64,000 nt of DNA from Streptomyces sp. AC512_CC834. Its GTDB lineage: Bacteria > Actinomycetota > Actinomycetes > Streptomycetales > Streptomycetaceae. Positions 42,568-53,647 of the stretch are shown one piece after another. The stretch's first letter is position 1. Every line of letters begins with the position of its first letter. Under the pieces are notes generated by a model, which was not told the origin of the DNA, made no database searches, and saw only the letters and a list, made by a program, of their open reading frames with translations. The DNA lies in contig NZ_JAGMUO010000120.1 of NCBI RefSeq assembly GCF_019049325.1, forward strand, positions 228,088 to 292,087, written 5' to 3'. Both the position numbers and the translations under genes were made by a program.

Positions 42568-42789
42568 GGGCCACACTCCCGATCCCACCGCACGCCGGCA
42601 CCCGCCGGAACCCCGGTTCGGGCGTTTCCCGAGCCTAGTTCACGCTCTGCTACATTCCCGGCGGAGCGCGGCGGGCACGTCCCTCGATCGGATCAACCGA
42701 TGGTCACACCGGCATGGTGCAACGGCGGCGTTCGGACCGCGACACGCTCGGGCCTTGACGCCACACGCTCAGGCCTCGACGCGACGCGC

Positions 42790-43425
42790 TCAGACCTCGA
42801 AGGGACGCGCCGGCCAGGGCGCCTGGGCCGCACGGAGCGCGTCGAGTCCGTCGCCCCGCTCCGCCGCGACCAGCGAGAGCACGCCCACGACCAGGCAGTT
42901 GTTGTGCAGCTCCCCCGCGAGCACCCCCCGGACCAGGTCCGCGACGGGCACCCGCTCCAGCTCCATGTCGGCCTCTTCGTCCTCGACCTCGAAGCGCTCC
43001 CCCTCGGCCTCGGACAGGTCCCGGGCGAGGAAGATCCGTACGGCCTCGTCGCAGCCGCCGGGGGTGGTGTAGACGTCGGTCAGCACCCGCCAGTCCTCGG
43101 CCTTGACGTGCGCCTCCTCGTACAGCTCGCGCTGGGCGGCGTGCAGCGGGTTCTCGCCGGGGACGTCGAGCAGGCCGGCCGGGATCTCCCACAGCTTCTC
43201 GCGCACGGGGTGCCGGTACTGCCGGACGAGCAGCACCCGGCCCTCGCCGTCCAGGGCGAGGACGGCCACGGAGCCGGGGTGGACCTGGTAGTCGCGGGTC
43301 GCCACGGAGCCGTCGGGCATGACCACGTCGTCGGTGCGGACGGAGGTCTTGTTGCCCCGGAAGGGAGTCCGGGTGCCGCGGACCTCCCACTCCTCGGGGC
43401 TGTCCTTGATCGTGCTGCCCGTCAT
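42790..43425 (-). CDS. nudF: ADP-ribose pyrophosphatase (Nudix)
   Basis: A 211-residue Nudix hydrolase with the box GLLDVPGENPLHAAQRELYEEAHV (residues about 84-107), in which the canonical Gly near the end is His. The N-terminal strand-rich part and VRQYRHPVREKLWEIPAG fit ADP-ribose pyrophosphatases, which split ADP-ribose to AMP and ribose 5-phosphate. It follows pyrG with 85 bp between them. The small difference at the end of the box does not touch the metal-binding REL-x-EE residues. Confidence 0.88.
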   Translation of the reverse strand: MTGSTIKDSPEEWEVRGTRTPFRGNKTSVRTDDVVMPDGSVATRDYQVHPGSVAVLALDGEGRVLLVRQYRHPVREKLWEIPAGLLDVPGENPLHAAQRELYEEAHVKAEDWRVLTDVYTTPGGCDEAVRIFLARDLSEAEGERFEVEDEEADMELERVPVADLVRGVLAGELHNNCLVVGVLSLVAAERGDGLDALRAAQAPWPARPFEV

Positions 43426-43456
43426 CCCTGACCTGTCCTTCCAGACGTACGCGAAA

Positions 43457-43492
43457 GCCGGGGCCCGCGCCGTTGAGTGCGCGCGCCCCGGC
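43457..43492. terminator. Hairpin downstream of pyrG
   Basis: GCCGGGGC at 43457-43464 pairs with GCCCCGGC at 43485-43492, and an inner GCGC pair extends the stem. It lies between the pyrG stop and the Nudix start on the same strand, so it may reduce read-through. Confidence 0.6.
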
Positions 43493-43510
43493 CACCGTAC
43501 AACTGGTGTG

Positions 43511-45178
<1,668 letters not shown>

Positions 45179-45735
45179 GGCCAAGAGGGGGCTCCCGTGG
45201 TCGCGGTCTGGGGTGCGGTGCGCGCGTCCTTCGACCCGGTCGTCCCGGAGGTCGTCGGCGGCGCCGTCGCTGCGGTTCCGGGGTTTTTCTCCCACCGGTC
45301 CACGGGCTACCAGCGTATCAGCGCCTCGGGGCGATGGCTTCCGGACACCCTCCGCGCACGCCCGGACACGCAGACGGGAGCGTCACCGTTTCCTCACCGG
45401 GTGGTCACCCGTTCGGCGGACCCGGGTTGCCCGGAGCGGCACACAGATCATCTACGTGCGTCGTATCCTGCTCGGACGTTCGCTGCCGAGCCCGCCCGGC
45501 GACATGGCACCACCCCTCGCCCGTCAGCCCCGGAACAACGAGAGCTCGTCAGTTCGTTGAGCAACAATTGTCGTTTGCGGCACAGCGTTTGGCTCCACGG
45601 CCCGACGGCTGCTTTGCTTCATGGCTCAACGACACATGACACACATCCCACTGACACACACCCCTGACCCCACCCTTGACCGCACTAGCGACCGCCCCCA
45701 CGTGGGGTGACGTGGCCGTTCGACTGGAGTTGCAC
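45179..45735. other. 557-bp divergent intergenic region pyrG/GH15
   Basis: Between the divergent pyrG and GH15 genes. No gene is supported. It contains an AT-richer stretch (about 45540-45640) with the palindrome ACAATTGT (45563-45570) and a group of ACACAC/TGACAC-type repeats (about 45633-45665). The GH15 ribosome site GGAG is at 45726-45729. Confidence 0.55.
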
Positions 45736-47538
45736 GTGGCCGGGCGCATCGAAGACTACGCACTCATCGGAGACATGCAGACCGCTGCCCTGGTCTGCCG
45801 GAACGGCACAGTCGACTGGCTGTGCCTGCCCCGCTTCGACTCGCATGCCATCTTCGCCGGTCTGCTCGGCACCGGGGAGCACGGCTTCTGGCGGCTGGGA
45901 CCCGCCTACTCCCCCGGTGCCGAACCACCCGTCGCGGCCCGGCGGAACTACCGCGGCGACTCGCTGATCCTGGAGTCCGAGTGGGACACCTCGCGCGGCA
46001 CGGTCCGGGTGACCGATTTCATGCCGCCGCGCGACGGCGCGCCGCAGTTGATCCGGATCGTGGAGGGCGTCTCCGGCCGGGTGCCGATGCGCTCGGAGCT
46101 GCGGATGCGGTTCAGCTACGGCCGGGTGGTCCCCTGGGTGCACAAGCACGAGGGCCGCACGGTGGCCGTCGCGGGTCCGGACTCCGTGTGGTTCGACACG
46201 GAGGCGGAGACCTACGGCAAGGCGCTGACCACGTACGCGGACTTCACGGTGGCGCCGGGTGACCGGATCGCGTTCACCATCTCGTGGGAGCCCTCGCACA
46301 AGGAGCCGCCGGCGCTGCCCGAGCCCGAGCAGTCGCTGGTGGCCACCGAGGACTTCTGGCGCGACTGGGTCGAGCACTGCACGTACCACGGTCCCTACCG
46401 GGAGGCCGTGGTCCGCTCCCTGATCACGCTGAAGGCCCTGACGTACGCCCCCACCGGCGGCATCGTGGCCGCGCCCACCACCTCCCTGCCGGAGGACATC
46501 GGCGGCGTCCGCAACTGGGACTACCGCTACACCTGGCTGCGGGACGCCGCGATCACCCTGTCCTCGCTGCTGCGCACCGGATACCGCGAGGAGGCCCGGG
46601 CGTGGCGCGAGTGGCTGCTGCGCGCGGTCGCGGGCGACCCGGAGAACCTGCAGATCATGTACGGCATCGCCGGTGAGCGTGAACTGGGCGAGGCGGAGCT
46701 GGACTGGCTGCCGGGCTACGAGAACTCCACCCCGGTCCGGGTCGGCAACGGCGCGGCCCACCAGCTCCAGCTAGACGTGTACGGCGAGGTGACCGAGGCC
46801 CTGCACCTGGGCCACATGACGGGGCTGGCCCGCAACGACTACGCCTCGGTGCTCCAGCTCAAGCTGATCCGCTACCTGGAGTCCCACTGGCACGAGCCGG
46901 ACGAGGGCATCTGGGAGGTGCGCGGCCCGCGCCGGCACTTCGTGCACTCCAAGGTGATGGCCTGGGTCGCCGTCGACCGCACCATCAAGCTGATCGAGTC
47001 CGGCGACGCGGACGGCCCGCTGGAGCGCTGGAAGCAACTGCGCGACGACATCCACCGAGACGTGTGCGAGAAGGGCTACGACAAGGAACGCAACACCTTC
47101 ACGCAGTCCTACGGCTCCCGGGAGCTGGACGCCTCCCTGCTGCTGATCCCGCAGATGGGCTTCCTGCCGCCGGACGACAAGCGGGTCATCGGCACCATCG
47201 AGGCCATCCAGCGTGAGCTGTCCACGTCGGACGGCTTCATCCTGCGCTATCCGACGGACGGCAAGGACGAGGGCGTGGACGGCCTGCCGGGCGACGAGGG
47301 CGCCTTCCTCGCCTGCTCGTTCTGGATGGCCGACGACCTCGCGATGATCGGCCGGGTGGACGAGGCCCGCAAGCTCTTCGAGAAGCTGCTCTCCCTGCGC
47401 AACGACCTCGGCCTGCTGGCCGAGGAATGGGACCCCCACCTCCAACGCCAGGTCGGCAACTTCCCCCAGGCCTTCAGCCACGTCCCCCTCATCGACACGG
47501 CACTACGCCTGACGGCGAGCGGGGCGTACGGGGGCTGA
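45736..47538 (+). CDS. GH15 glucoamylase/trehalase-like glycoside hydrolase
   Basis: A 600-residue protein with an N-terminal beta-sandwich (about 1-240) and a C-terminal (alpha/alpha)6 barrel, the layout of GH15. The barrel shows RNWDYRYTWLRDAAITLSSLL near residue 258, GYENSTPVRVGNGAAHQ, and EGAFLACSFWMADDLAMIG near the end. The family includes glucoamylases and actinobacterial trehalases; the substrate is not certain. GTG at 45736 has GGAG 6 nt upstream. No signal peptide is seen, so it acts inside the cell, possibly on storage glucans or trehalose. Confidence 0.9.
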   Translation: MAGRIEDYALIGDMQTAALVCRNGTVDWLCLPRFDSHAIFAGLLGTGEHGFWRLGPAYSPGAEPPVAARRNYRGDSLILESEWDTSRGTVRVTDFMPPRDGAPQLIRIVEGVSGRVPMRSELRMRFSYGRVVPWVHKHEGRTVAVAGPDSVWFDTEAETYGKALTTYADFTVAPGDRIAFTISWEPSHKEPPALPEPEQSLVATEDFWRDWVEHCTYHGPYREAVVRSLITLKALTYAPTGGIVAAPTTSLPEDIGGVRNWDYRYTWLRDAAITLSSLLRTGYREEARAWREWLLRAVAGDPENLQIMYGIAGERELGEAELDWLPGYENSTPVRVGNGAAHQLQLDVYGEVTEALHLGHMTGLARNDYASVLQLKLIRYLESHWHEPDEGIWEVRGPRRHFVHSKVMAWVAVDRTIKLIESGDADGPLERWKQLRDDIHRDVCEKGYDKERNTFTQSYGSRELDASLLLIPQMGFLPPDDKRVIGTIEAIQRELSTSDGFILRYPTDGKDEGVDGLPGDEGAFLACSFWMADDLAMIGRVDEARKLFEKLLSLRNDLGLLAEEWDPHLQRQVGNFPQAFSHVPLIDTALRLTASGAYGG

Positions 47539-47561
47539 ACCGACCCGGGCACGAGGGGGTG

Positions 47562-47589
47562 GGCGCCGACCTCGCGCAAGGTCGGCGCC
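47562..47589. terminator. Terminator after the GH15 gene
   Basis: A perfect 11-bp stem (47562-47572 with 47579-47589) and a 6-nt loop lie 24 bp after the GH15 stop. It separates this gene from the convergent LLM pseudogene. Confidence 0.85.
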
Positions 47590-47629
47590 TCGGCCCGCGC
47601 ATGCCCCGCTGCGGCACCCGCGCGGTCGT

Positions 47630-48538
47630 TCAGCCGGCCAGTGAGCCGACCAGTGCCGTCGGCGTCCGTTCTCCGCCGGGGTTGCCGGCCGTCGCGGGTA
47701 CCAGGGCGGTCTCGTCCAGGCCGGCCTCGGCACAGGCGTCCGTCCGGGCCCGTACGGTGTCGAGGTCGCCGATCAGACCCACCGTGGCCGCCGCCTCCGG
47801 TGGCAGCGCCCGCAGGCAGGGTGTCGGGGTCGGCGCCGCCACGGGCCGACCCGACCGCCTCGCCGAAACCGGCGGCCTCGAACAGTGCCTCGAACAGTGA
47901 GCGAGGCGGGGTCGGGGTCCTCGGCGGCGGGCACCCACGCGGCGGCGTCGGCGGGGTCCGCCCGGCCTCGTCGGCCGCCGCGACGAGCTTGGCGCACAGG
48001 ACACGTACCTGCTCGGGCGAGACCACGTCCAGCAGCATGCGGTCGGCGTACCGCGCCGCGACGGAGATCGCGCGGTCGCCGAAGGCCGCCACGGTGAGCG
48101 GACCCCCCGGTGGCCGGTGGCCGATGCCGTCGCACGAAGCCGCTGCCGGGCACCACGGGCTCCCCCGGCGTCCCGTGCAGCGGTTCCCGCGGTGCCGCGG
48201 CCGTCTCCTCCGGGGCGGCCGTGCACCCCCTCGACCACCCGCTTGCCGGACGTGTCCAGCGCCACCCCGACCGGGGGCCCGGTGACCGCGGCCGCCGAGG
48301 CGGCGCGCCGAGCGATGCCGTGCGGATCCCGCACCGACACGGCGACAGGCCCGGCGGTCAGAGCGACCCGCCCGGTGCCCGCCCCGACGGCCGCGGCCGG
48401 CACGAACGCGTCCCAGGCCGGTCCCTCCCCCAGCCACACCTCGGAGTAGCCCAGCCGGTCGGCCCGCACCGCCACCCGCAGGGGCTCGTCGAGGGAGCCG
48501 TCGTCCTCACGTGCGGCGGCCACCACGGTGATGTTCAT
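47630..48538 (-). pseudogene. Frameshifted LLM-type (F420-dependent) oxidoreductase
   Basis: This region encodes pieces of a luciferase-like monooxygenase in three frames. The start (MNITVVAAAREDDGSLDEPLRVAVRADRLGYSEVWLGEG and onward) is in frame until about 48220. The middle (TVAAFGDRAISVAARYADRM, VVSPEQVRVLCAKLVAAADEAG) is in a second frame at about 48090-47955, and WVPAAEDPDPASL is in a third. FEAAGFGEAVG returns to the second frame, and the end (ATVGLIGDLDTVRARTDACAEAGLDETALVP) is back in the first. At least three frameshifts cluster within about 450 bp. It is a decayed gene, or assembly errors in high-GC runs. The intact protein would be about 300 residues. Confidence 0.85.
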
Positions 48539-48633
48539 GGTCATGGCCCGTCGACCACCCGGTCGCCGCCGTGCCGACCGGCGTCCCGTCCCGGGGATGT
48601 CCCGACCAGGGGCGCACGGGTAGCGTCCGGCTC

Positions 48634-50280
48634 ATGGACAGCGGCAGGAACAGCGGATTCGACACGCAGGGCGCCGGGATCACCGTGCAGCGGGCACTGG
48701 AGCTGCCCGGGCTGCGCAGTGGCCTGCCGGAGATCCTGGCCGGTGCCGACCGCCTGCACCGGACCGTGCGCTGGGTGCACGCCGGTGAGGTGCCCAACAT
48801 CGCCTCGCTCCTCAAGGGCGGCGAACTGCTGCTGACCACGGGGTACGGCCTGGGCACCCGCCCCGCCGAGCAGCGGGCGTTCGTCCGCACGCTGGCCGAG
48901 CGCGGCATCGCGGCCCTCGTCGTGGAGCTGGGCCCGCGCTTCGCCCGGCTGCCCGCGGCCCTGGTCGACACGGCCCGCGCGGCCGGGCTGCCGCTGGCGC
49001 AGTTGCACCGCGAGGTGCCGTTCGTCACGGTCACCGAGGAGATCCACACCGAGATCGTCAACGGCCACTACGCGCTGCTCCAACGGGCCGAGGAGGTGCA
49101 CCGCCGCTGCACCGAGGCCCTGCTGGGCGGCGGCGGAGTGCCTCAGGTCCTCGCCATCCTGGCCGACTTCGCCGGCAACCCCGTCTTCCTGGAGACGACC
49201 GACGGCCGCCTGCTGTACGCCGCCGGTTCCGGCCCCGAGGGAGCCGACCCCCTCCAGGTCTGGGAGGGGCTGCGCGGCCCGCACAAGGAGGCGCCGCCCC
49301 CGGCGGGCTCGGTCCTGGTGGACGTGCCCGGCGGAGGACCCGGCGCCGGGTCGGTCCGGGCCCGGATGGTCCTGCTGCCGGTACGGTCCCCGCTGGCGCC
49401 GGTGCACCGGATGGCGGCGGAGCGGGCGGCCGGCATCCTCGCCGTGGTGCTGATGCAGGCACGGCAGGAGGAGGAGCTGGCGGCGCGCGGACGCGGCGAC
49501 TTCCTCACCGACCTCGCCGAGGGCCGGATCGCGGCGGAGGACGCCCCGGCCCAGGCACGCGTCCTGGGCTTCAAGCCGGGCGGCAGCCCGTTGCTCCCGG
49601 TGGTGATGCGGCTCGGCGACGCCCTGTCCCCCGCGGGCGGCGGCTGGGCGGTGCTGGCACGCGCGGTCGCCGAGGAGCTCGCGTCGGTGGGGGTGCCGGT
49701 GCTGCTGGGCGTACGGCCGGTGGAGGGCCGGGTTCCGCTGCTCCTCGGCCTGCGCTCGGAGTCGGAGCGGGCGGCCGTCGCCGACCGGGTCGCGGCGGCG
49801 CTGCGGGCGGGCGTGGAGCGGGCCGGGATGCGGCGGCCGGGGGCGCAGCCGCCCGTCGTGGTCGTCGGGGTGGCCGGGGGCTGGGCGGCGGCGTCGGCGG
49901 GCCTGCGGCACGCGGCGGAGACGGCGACCGCGGCACAGGGCCTCACCGACCGGCCCTGGTACGACGCCCGGCGCCTCGACATCGACCTGCTGCTGTGGCG
50001 GCTGCGCGGCCATCCCGACCTCGCGGCCTTCGTGGACCGGGCGATCGGCCCGCTGCGCGAGCACGACGACCGCTCGAAGCCGCCCCTGCTGCCCACCCTC
50101 CAGACGTACTTGGCGCACGCCGGCCGCAAGGCGGAGACGGCGCGCGAACTCCATCTCAACCGGCAGACGCTCTACAACCGGCTGGCGCGGATCGGTGAGT
50201 TGCTGGGCACCGACCTCGACGACCCGCAGACCGTCCTGGCGTTGAGCCTGGCCCTGCGCGCCCGACGGCACGTCTCCTGA
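48634..50280 (+). CDS. PucR-family transcriptional regulator
   Basis: A 548-residue regulator. An N-terminal PucR domain (ITVQRALELPGLRSGLPEILAGADRLHRTVRWVHAGEV) leads to a GGDEF-like middle and a C-terminal helix-turn-helix (LQTYLAHAGRKAETARELHLNRQTLYNRLARI). PucR proteins activate purine or amino-acid catabolism or transport genes. ATG at 48634 is preceded by a -10-like TAGCGT (48621-48626) 7 nt upstream, and no ribosome site is seen, so a leaderless message is possible. Its divergent neighbour is the broken LLM gene. The target is unknown. Confidence 0.9.
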   Translation: MDSGRNSGFDTQGAGITVQRALELPGLRSGLPEILAGADRLHRTVRWVHAGEVPNIASLLKGGELLLTTGYGLGTRPAEQRAFVRTLAERGIAALVVELGPRFARLPAALVDTARAAGLPLAQLHREVPFVTVTEEIHTEIVNGHYALLQRAEEVHRRCTEALLGGGGVPQVLAILADFAGNPVFLETTDGRLLYAAGSGPEGADPLQVWEGLRGPHKEAPPPAGSVLVDVPGGGPGAGSVRARMVLLPVRSPLAPVHRMAAERAAGILAVVLMQARQEEELAARGRGDFLTDLAEGRIAAEDAPAQARVLGFKPGGSPLLPVVMRLGDALSPAGGGWAVLARAVAEELASVGVPVLLGVRPVEGRVPLLLGLRSESERAAVADRVAAALRAGVERAGMRRPGAQPPVVVVGVAGGWAAASAGLRHAAETATAAQGLTDRPWYDARRLDIDLLLWRLRGHPDLAAFVDRAIGPLREHDDRSKPPLLPTLQTYLAHAGRKAETARELHLNRQTLYNRLARIGELLGTDLDDPQTVLALSLALRARRHVS

Positions 50281-50304
50281 GGGCCGGGCCCGCGAGGCGG
50301 GCGC

Positions 50305-51444
50305 TCAAGGCAACGGTGTGGGCTGGGTCAACTCGTCGTAGACGCTGAGGACCTGGGCGACGGTCTCGTCCTCGGTCGGCCAGGTGGCCGCCTGCCGTAT
50401 GCCCCGCTCCCGCAGTTCGTCCCGCCGCGCGGGGTCGTCGAGGAGGCGGACGACGGCGTCGGCGAGCGCCTCCGCGTCCCCGGGCGGGACGAGTTCGGCG
50501 GCGTCGCCGACCAGTTCGGGGATGCCGCCCACGTCGCCCGCGACTAGCGGCACGCGCGCGTGGAGCGCCTCCTGGGCCAGAACGGAACGCCCGGTCTCCC
50601 GGCGGCTCGGCAACAGCGCGACGTCGGCCGCCGCCAGCAGCTCGGGGACGTCGTCGCGGCTGCCGACGAGCACCACCGGCAGTCCCTCGCCCTCGATCCG
50701 CTCCTGCAACTCCCCGCGCAGCGGCCCCTCACCGGCGACGACGACCAGCGGCGCCGGGTCGAGGCGGCGCCACACGCGCGCGGCGTCGAGCAGGACGTCG
50801 TACCCCCGGTGCCGCTCCAGGGAGCCGACCGCGACCAGCAACGGGCGGCCGATGGCACCGAGTCCGGCCCGGACCTTGGGGCGCAGCCGGTCGGGGTCCT
50901 CGGGCCCGGCGGGCCGGACCGGCCGGGCGGGCAGCGCGACGGGGCCGAGCCGGGCGTCGCGCGCGCCCGTCCGCCGCGCCCCGTCGACCAGTTCCGAGGT
51001 GGCGCCGAGCACCACGGTGGCGGCCTTCATCACCCGCCGTTCCAGCACGCGCAGGAGCTGGGCGCGCGCCCCCTCGGCGTGCACGCGGTCGTGCCAGGTG
51101 ACGACGAGCGGAGTGCGCACGCGCCGCCCGCCGAGGGCCAGGGCGGCCCGGAAGGAGGCGTGCAGTCCGTGCGCGTGCACCAGGTCGGCGTTCGCGCACA
51201 CCGTTCGCAGCGCGGCGACCGAGACGGGGTCGCTGCTGCGCGGGACGTGCACGTGGTCGGCTCCGGCGCCCGTGAAGTCGTAGGTGCACTCCGCATCGGA
51301 GGGGGCGCACACGGTCACTTTCACGCCCCGTGCGACAAGCCCCGCGGCCAGCGAGCGCACGTGCGCGCTGCTGCCGGCGTTGCCGCCGCCCAGCACCTGC
51401 ACGGTGCGCAGTGGCTGCTGGCCGTGCGGTGAGTGGCTGCTCAC
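50305..51444 (-). CDS. GT4-type glycosyltransferase
   Basis: A 379-residue family-4-like glycosyltransferase. The N-terminal domain reads VQVLGGGNAGSSAHVRSLAAGL, with VHAHGLHASFRAALAL. The C-terminal nucleotide-sugar domain has LVAVGSLERHRGYDVLLDAA and ALLPSRRETGRSVLAQEALHARVPLVAG, with the E-x7-E-like motif ETGRSVLAQE. It moves a sugar to an unknown acceptor, perhaps cell-surface or cytoplasmic glycolipids. GTG at 51444 is preferred for the AGGTGA ribosome site 6 nt upstream; a GTG at 51489 is possible. It lies between the PucR gene and recN. Confidence 0.85.
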   Translation of the reverse strand: MSSHSPHGQQPLRTVQVLGGGNAGSSAHVRSLAAGLVARGVKVTVCAPSDAECTYDFTGAGADHVHVPRSSDPVSVAALRTVCANADLVHAHGLHASFRAALALGGRRVRTPLVVTWHDRVHAEGARAQLLRVLERRVMKAATVVLGATSELVDGARRTGARDARLGPVALPARPVRPAGPEDPDRLRPKVRAGLGAIGRPLLVAVGSLERHRGYDVLLDAARVWRRLDPAPLVVVAGEGPLRGELQERIEGEGLPVVLVGSRDDVPELLAAADVALLPSRRETGRSVLAQEALHARVPLVAGDVGGIPELVGDAAELVPPGDAEALADAVVRLLDDPARRDELRERGIRQAATWPTEDETVAQVLSVYDELTQPTPLP

Positions 51445-51734
51445 GGGGGTCACCTGGCCGGGGCTCCTGGTTCGGCGGGGGACGGTCACGAAGAACGTAC
51501 AGAAGGATGGTGGGGACGGGGCACGCCGCGCGGTTTCCTGTGCGCCGCTCCGTCAAGGATGCCAGGCCGCACGGGTGTTCCGGGAACGACGACCAGCGCG
51601 ACGGGACAACAGGCAACCCACCGACTGACCACCGCCTGACCACCGGCAAGCCACCGGTGAGCCGCCAACTCAGAACCACCTCACTCGTACGAGTGAACGT
51701 GTCGCGGTCGTCCGTCCCTCTCCCCCCGGCCGGG

Positions 51735-53465
51735 CTACGCGTCCGCCCGGGCCGTCGCGAGCAGTTCCTCCGCGTGGGCGCGGGCCGTCTCGGAGTCCTC
51801 CTGGCCGGCGAGCATGCGGGAGAGTTCCCGGACGCGATCCTCGCCCTCGAGGACCTTGACGCCGGAGCGGGTCACCGAGCCGTCGTTCGTCTTCTCCACC
51901 AAAAGCTGCCGGTCGGCGAACGCGGCCACCTGCGGAAGATGCGTGACGACCACGACCTGCGCGCCCTTCGCCAGCCGCGCGAGGCGCCGGCCGATCTCCA
52001 CCGCCGCCTTGCCGCCGACGCCGGCGTCGACCTCGTCGAAGAGGTACGTCGGCACCGGATCGGTCCCGGCGAAGACGACCTCCACGGCCAGCATCACGCG
52101 GGACAGCTCACCACCGGACGCGCCCTTGGCGATCGGCCGCGGCGGCGCACCCGGATGCGGGGCGAGCAGCAGCTCCACCTCGTCGGTGCCCGACGGCCCG
52201 TACGCGACCGGCCGGCCGCCGACCTCCACGCCCTCCGGGTCCTCGGTCTGCCGGATCGCGAAGGACACGCGCGCGTGCGGCATGGCGAGCGAGGCCAGCT
52301 CTGCGGTCACCGCGGCGGCAAACCTCTCGGCGGCATCGGTACGCGCGTCGGTCAGCGCCTGGGCCAGCCCGCCCAGTTCCGCCCGCAGCGCGTCCCGCTC
52401 GGCGGTCAGCTCACCGATCCGCTCGTCGTCGCCGTCCAGCTCGGTCAGCCGCGCGGCGCTCTGCTCGGTCCAGGTCAGCACGGCGGTGACGTCCTCGCCG
52501 TACTTCCGGGTCAGCGTGGTGAGCGCGGCCCGGCGCTCCTCGACCGCGGCCAGCCGCAGCGGGTCGGCGTCCAGGTCGTCGGCGTATCCGGCGAGTTCCC
52601 CGGCCACGTCGCGCAGCAGGATGCCGACCTCGCCGATCCGCTCGGCGAGTCCGGCCAGCGCCGGGTCGTGGGACCGTACGGCGTCCAGGGCCCGCTGCGC
52701 GCCCGCGACGAGCGTCGCCGCGTCCACACCCTCGGGGTCCTCCGGGTTGCCCGCCAGGGCGGCGTGGGCGGCCGTGGCGGCCGACGCGAGCGCCTCGGCG
52801 TGGCCCAGCCGCTCCGCCTCCTGAGCCAGCTCCACGTCCTCGCCTGCGCGCGGTTCGACGGCCGACACCTCGTCGAGGCCGTAGCGCAGCAGGTCGGCCT
52901 CCTGGGCGCGCTCACGCGCGCGCGTGGTGATCTCGTCCAGCTCGGTGGCGACGGCCCGCAGCCGCCGGTAGGCCTCGGCGTACTTGGCGAGCGGTCCGGC
53001 GACCGCGTCACCCGCGTACCGGTCCAGGGCCTGCCGCTGCCGGGACAGTTTGAGCAGCCCCTGCTGGTCGGTCTGCCCGTGCACGGCCACCAGCTCGTCG
53101 GCCAGTTCGGCGAGCATCCCCACCGGCACCGACCGCCCGCCCAGGTGCGCGCGCGAGCGCCCCTCGGCGGAAACTGTACGGCTGATCAGCAGCGCCCCGT
53201 CGTCCAGTTCGGCCCCGGCCTCCTCGGCCCGGACGGCGACCGCGGCGCCCCCGGGCACGGCGATCCGCCCCTCGACGACCGCGCTCTTCGCCCCGATCCG
53301 CACAAGCGCCGCGTCCGCGCGTCCGCCCAGCAGCAGCCCCAGGCTGGTGACCACCATGGTCTTGCCGGCACCCGTCTCACCGGTGACAGCGGTGAACCCG
53401 GGCGACAGCTCGACCACGGCGTCGTCGATGACTCCGAGCGACCGTATCCGCATCTCCTCAAGCAC
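51735..53465 (-). CDS. recN: DNA repair protein RecN
   Basis: A 576-residue SMC-like ATPase. It opens MRIRSLGVIDDAVVEL with the Walker A GETGAGKTMVV near residue 35, a long coiled-coil middle, the ABC signature near GASGGELSRVMLAVE and Walker B TYLFDEVDAGVGGKAA. It acts in double-strand break repair. GTG at 53465 was chosen because the conserved start LEEMRIRSLG follows. The usual SOS box is not seen directly before it. It leads into no coupled gene; nadK lies 182 bp upstream on the same strand. Confidence 0.95.
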   Translation of the reverse strand: MLEEMRIRSLGVIDDAVVELSPGFTAVTGETGAGKTMVVTSLGLLLGGRADAALVRIGAKSAVVEGRIAVPGGAAVAVRAEEAGAELDDGALLISRTVSAEGRSRAHLGGRSVPVGMLAELADELVAVHGQTDQQGLLKLSRQRQALDRYAGDAVAGPLAKYAEAYRRLRAVATELDEITTRARERAQEADLLRYGLDEVSAVEPRAGEDVELAQEAERLGHAEALASAATAAHAALAGNPEDPEGVDAATLVAGAQRALDAVRSHDPALAGLAERIGEVGILLRDVAGELAGYADDLDADPLRLAAVEERRAALTTLTRKYGEDVTAVLTWTEQSAARLTELDGDDERIGELTAERDALRAELGGLAQALTDARTDAAERFAAAVTAELASLAMPHARVSFAIRQTEDPEGVEVGGRPVAYGPSGTDEVELLLAPHPGAPPRPIAKGASGGELSRVMLAVEVVFAGTDPVPTYLFDEVDAGVGGKAAVEIGRRLARLAKGAQVVVVTHLPQVAAFADRQLLVEKTNDGSVTRSGVKVLEGEDRVRELSRMLAGQEDSETARAHAEELLATARADA

Positions 53466-53536
53466 GGACCCGACCATACGAGGTCGAGGGCGGGAAGCGC
53501 ACACAGGCCACCCATGTCACGCCGGGAAGGCGCATG

Positions 53537-53612
53537 CCGCCAGGGGCGCGGAACTGCGCTGATCGCGGCTGCGCCGCGGGGCGCGACCAGCCACTACGCA
53601 CCCGGCGGCCCG
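53537..53612. repeat. Streptomyces-type short intergenic repeat
   Basis: GGGGCGCGGAACTGCGCT (near 53543) and GGGGCGCGACCAGCCAC (near 53578) resemble the dispersed GC-rich repeats I recall from Streptomyces intergenic regions. It lies between recN and nadK. Internal complementarity could make an RNA hairpin. The assignment is from memory of such sequences and is not checked. Confidence 0.5.
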
Positions 53613-53647
53613 CGACGCACCGCACCGGAACCACCCCTTCGAGATCG

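Noticed and set aside
40342..43431. A 1029-residue open frame opposite the ATPase/TPR gene
   Set aside because: Gly/Gln/Val-rich shadow of the real minus-strand genes, without motifs, crossing their start regions.
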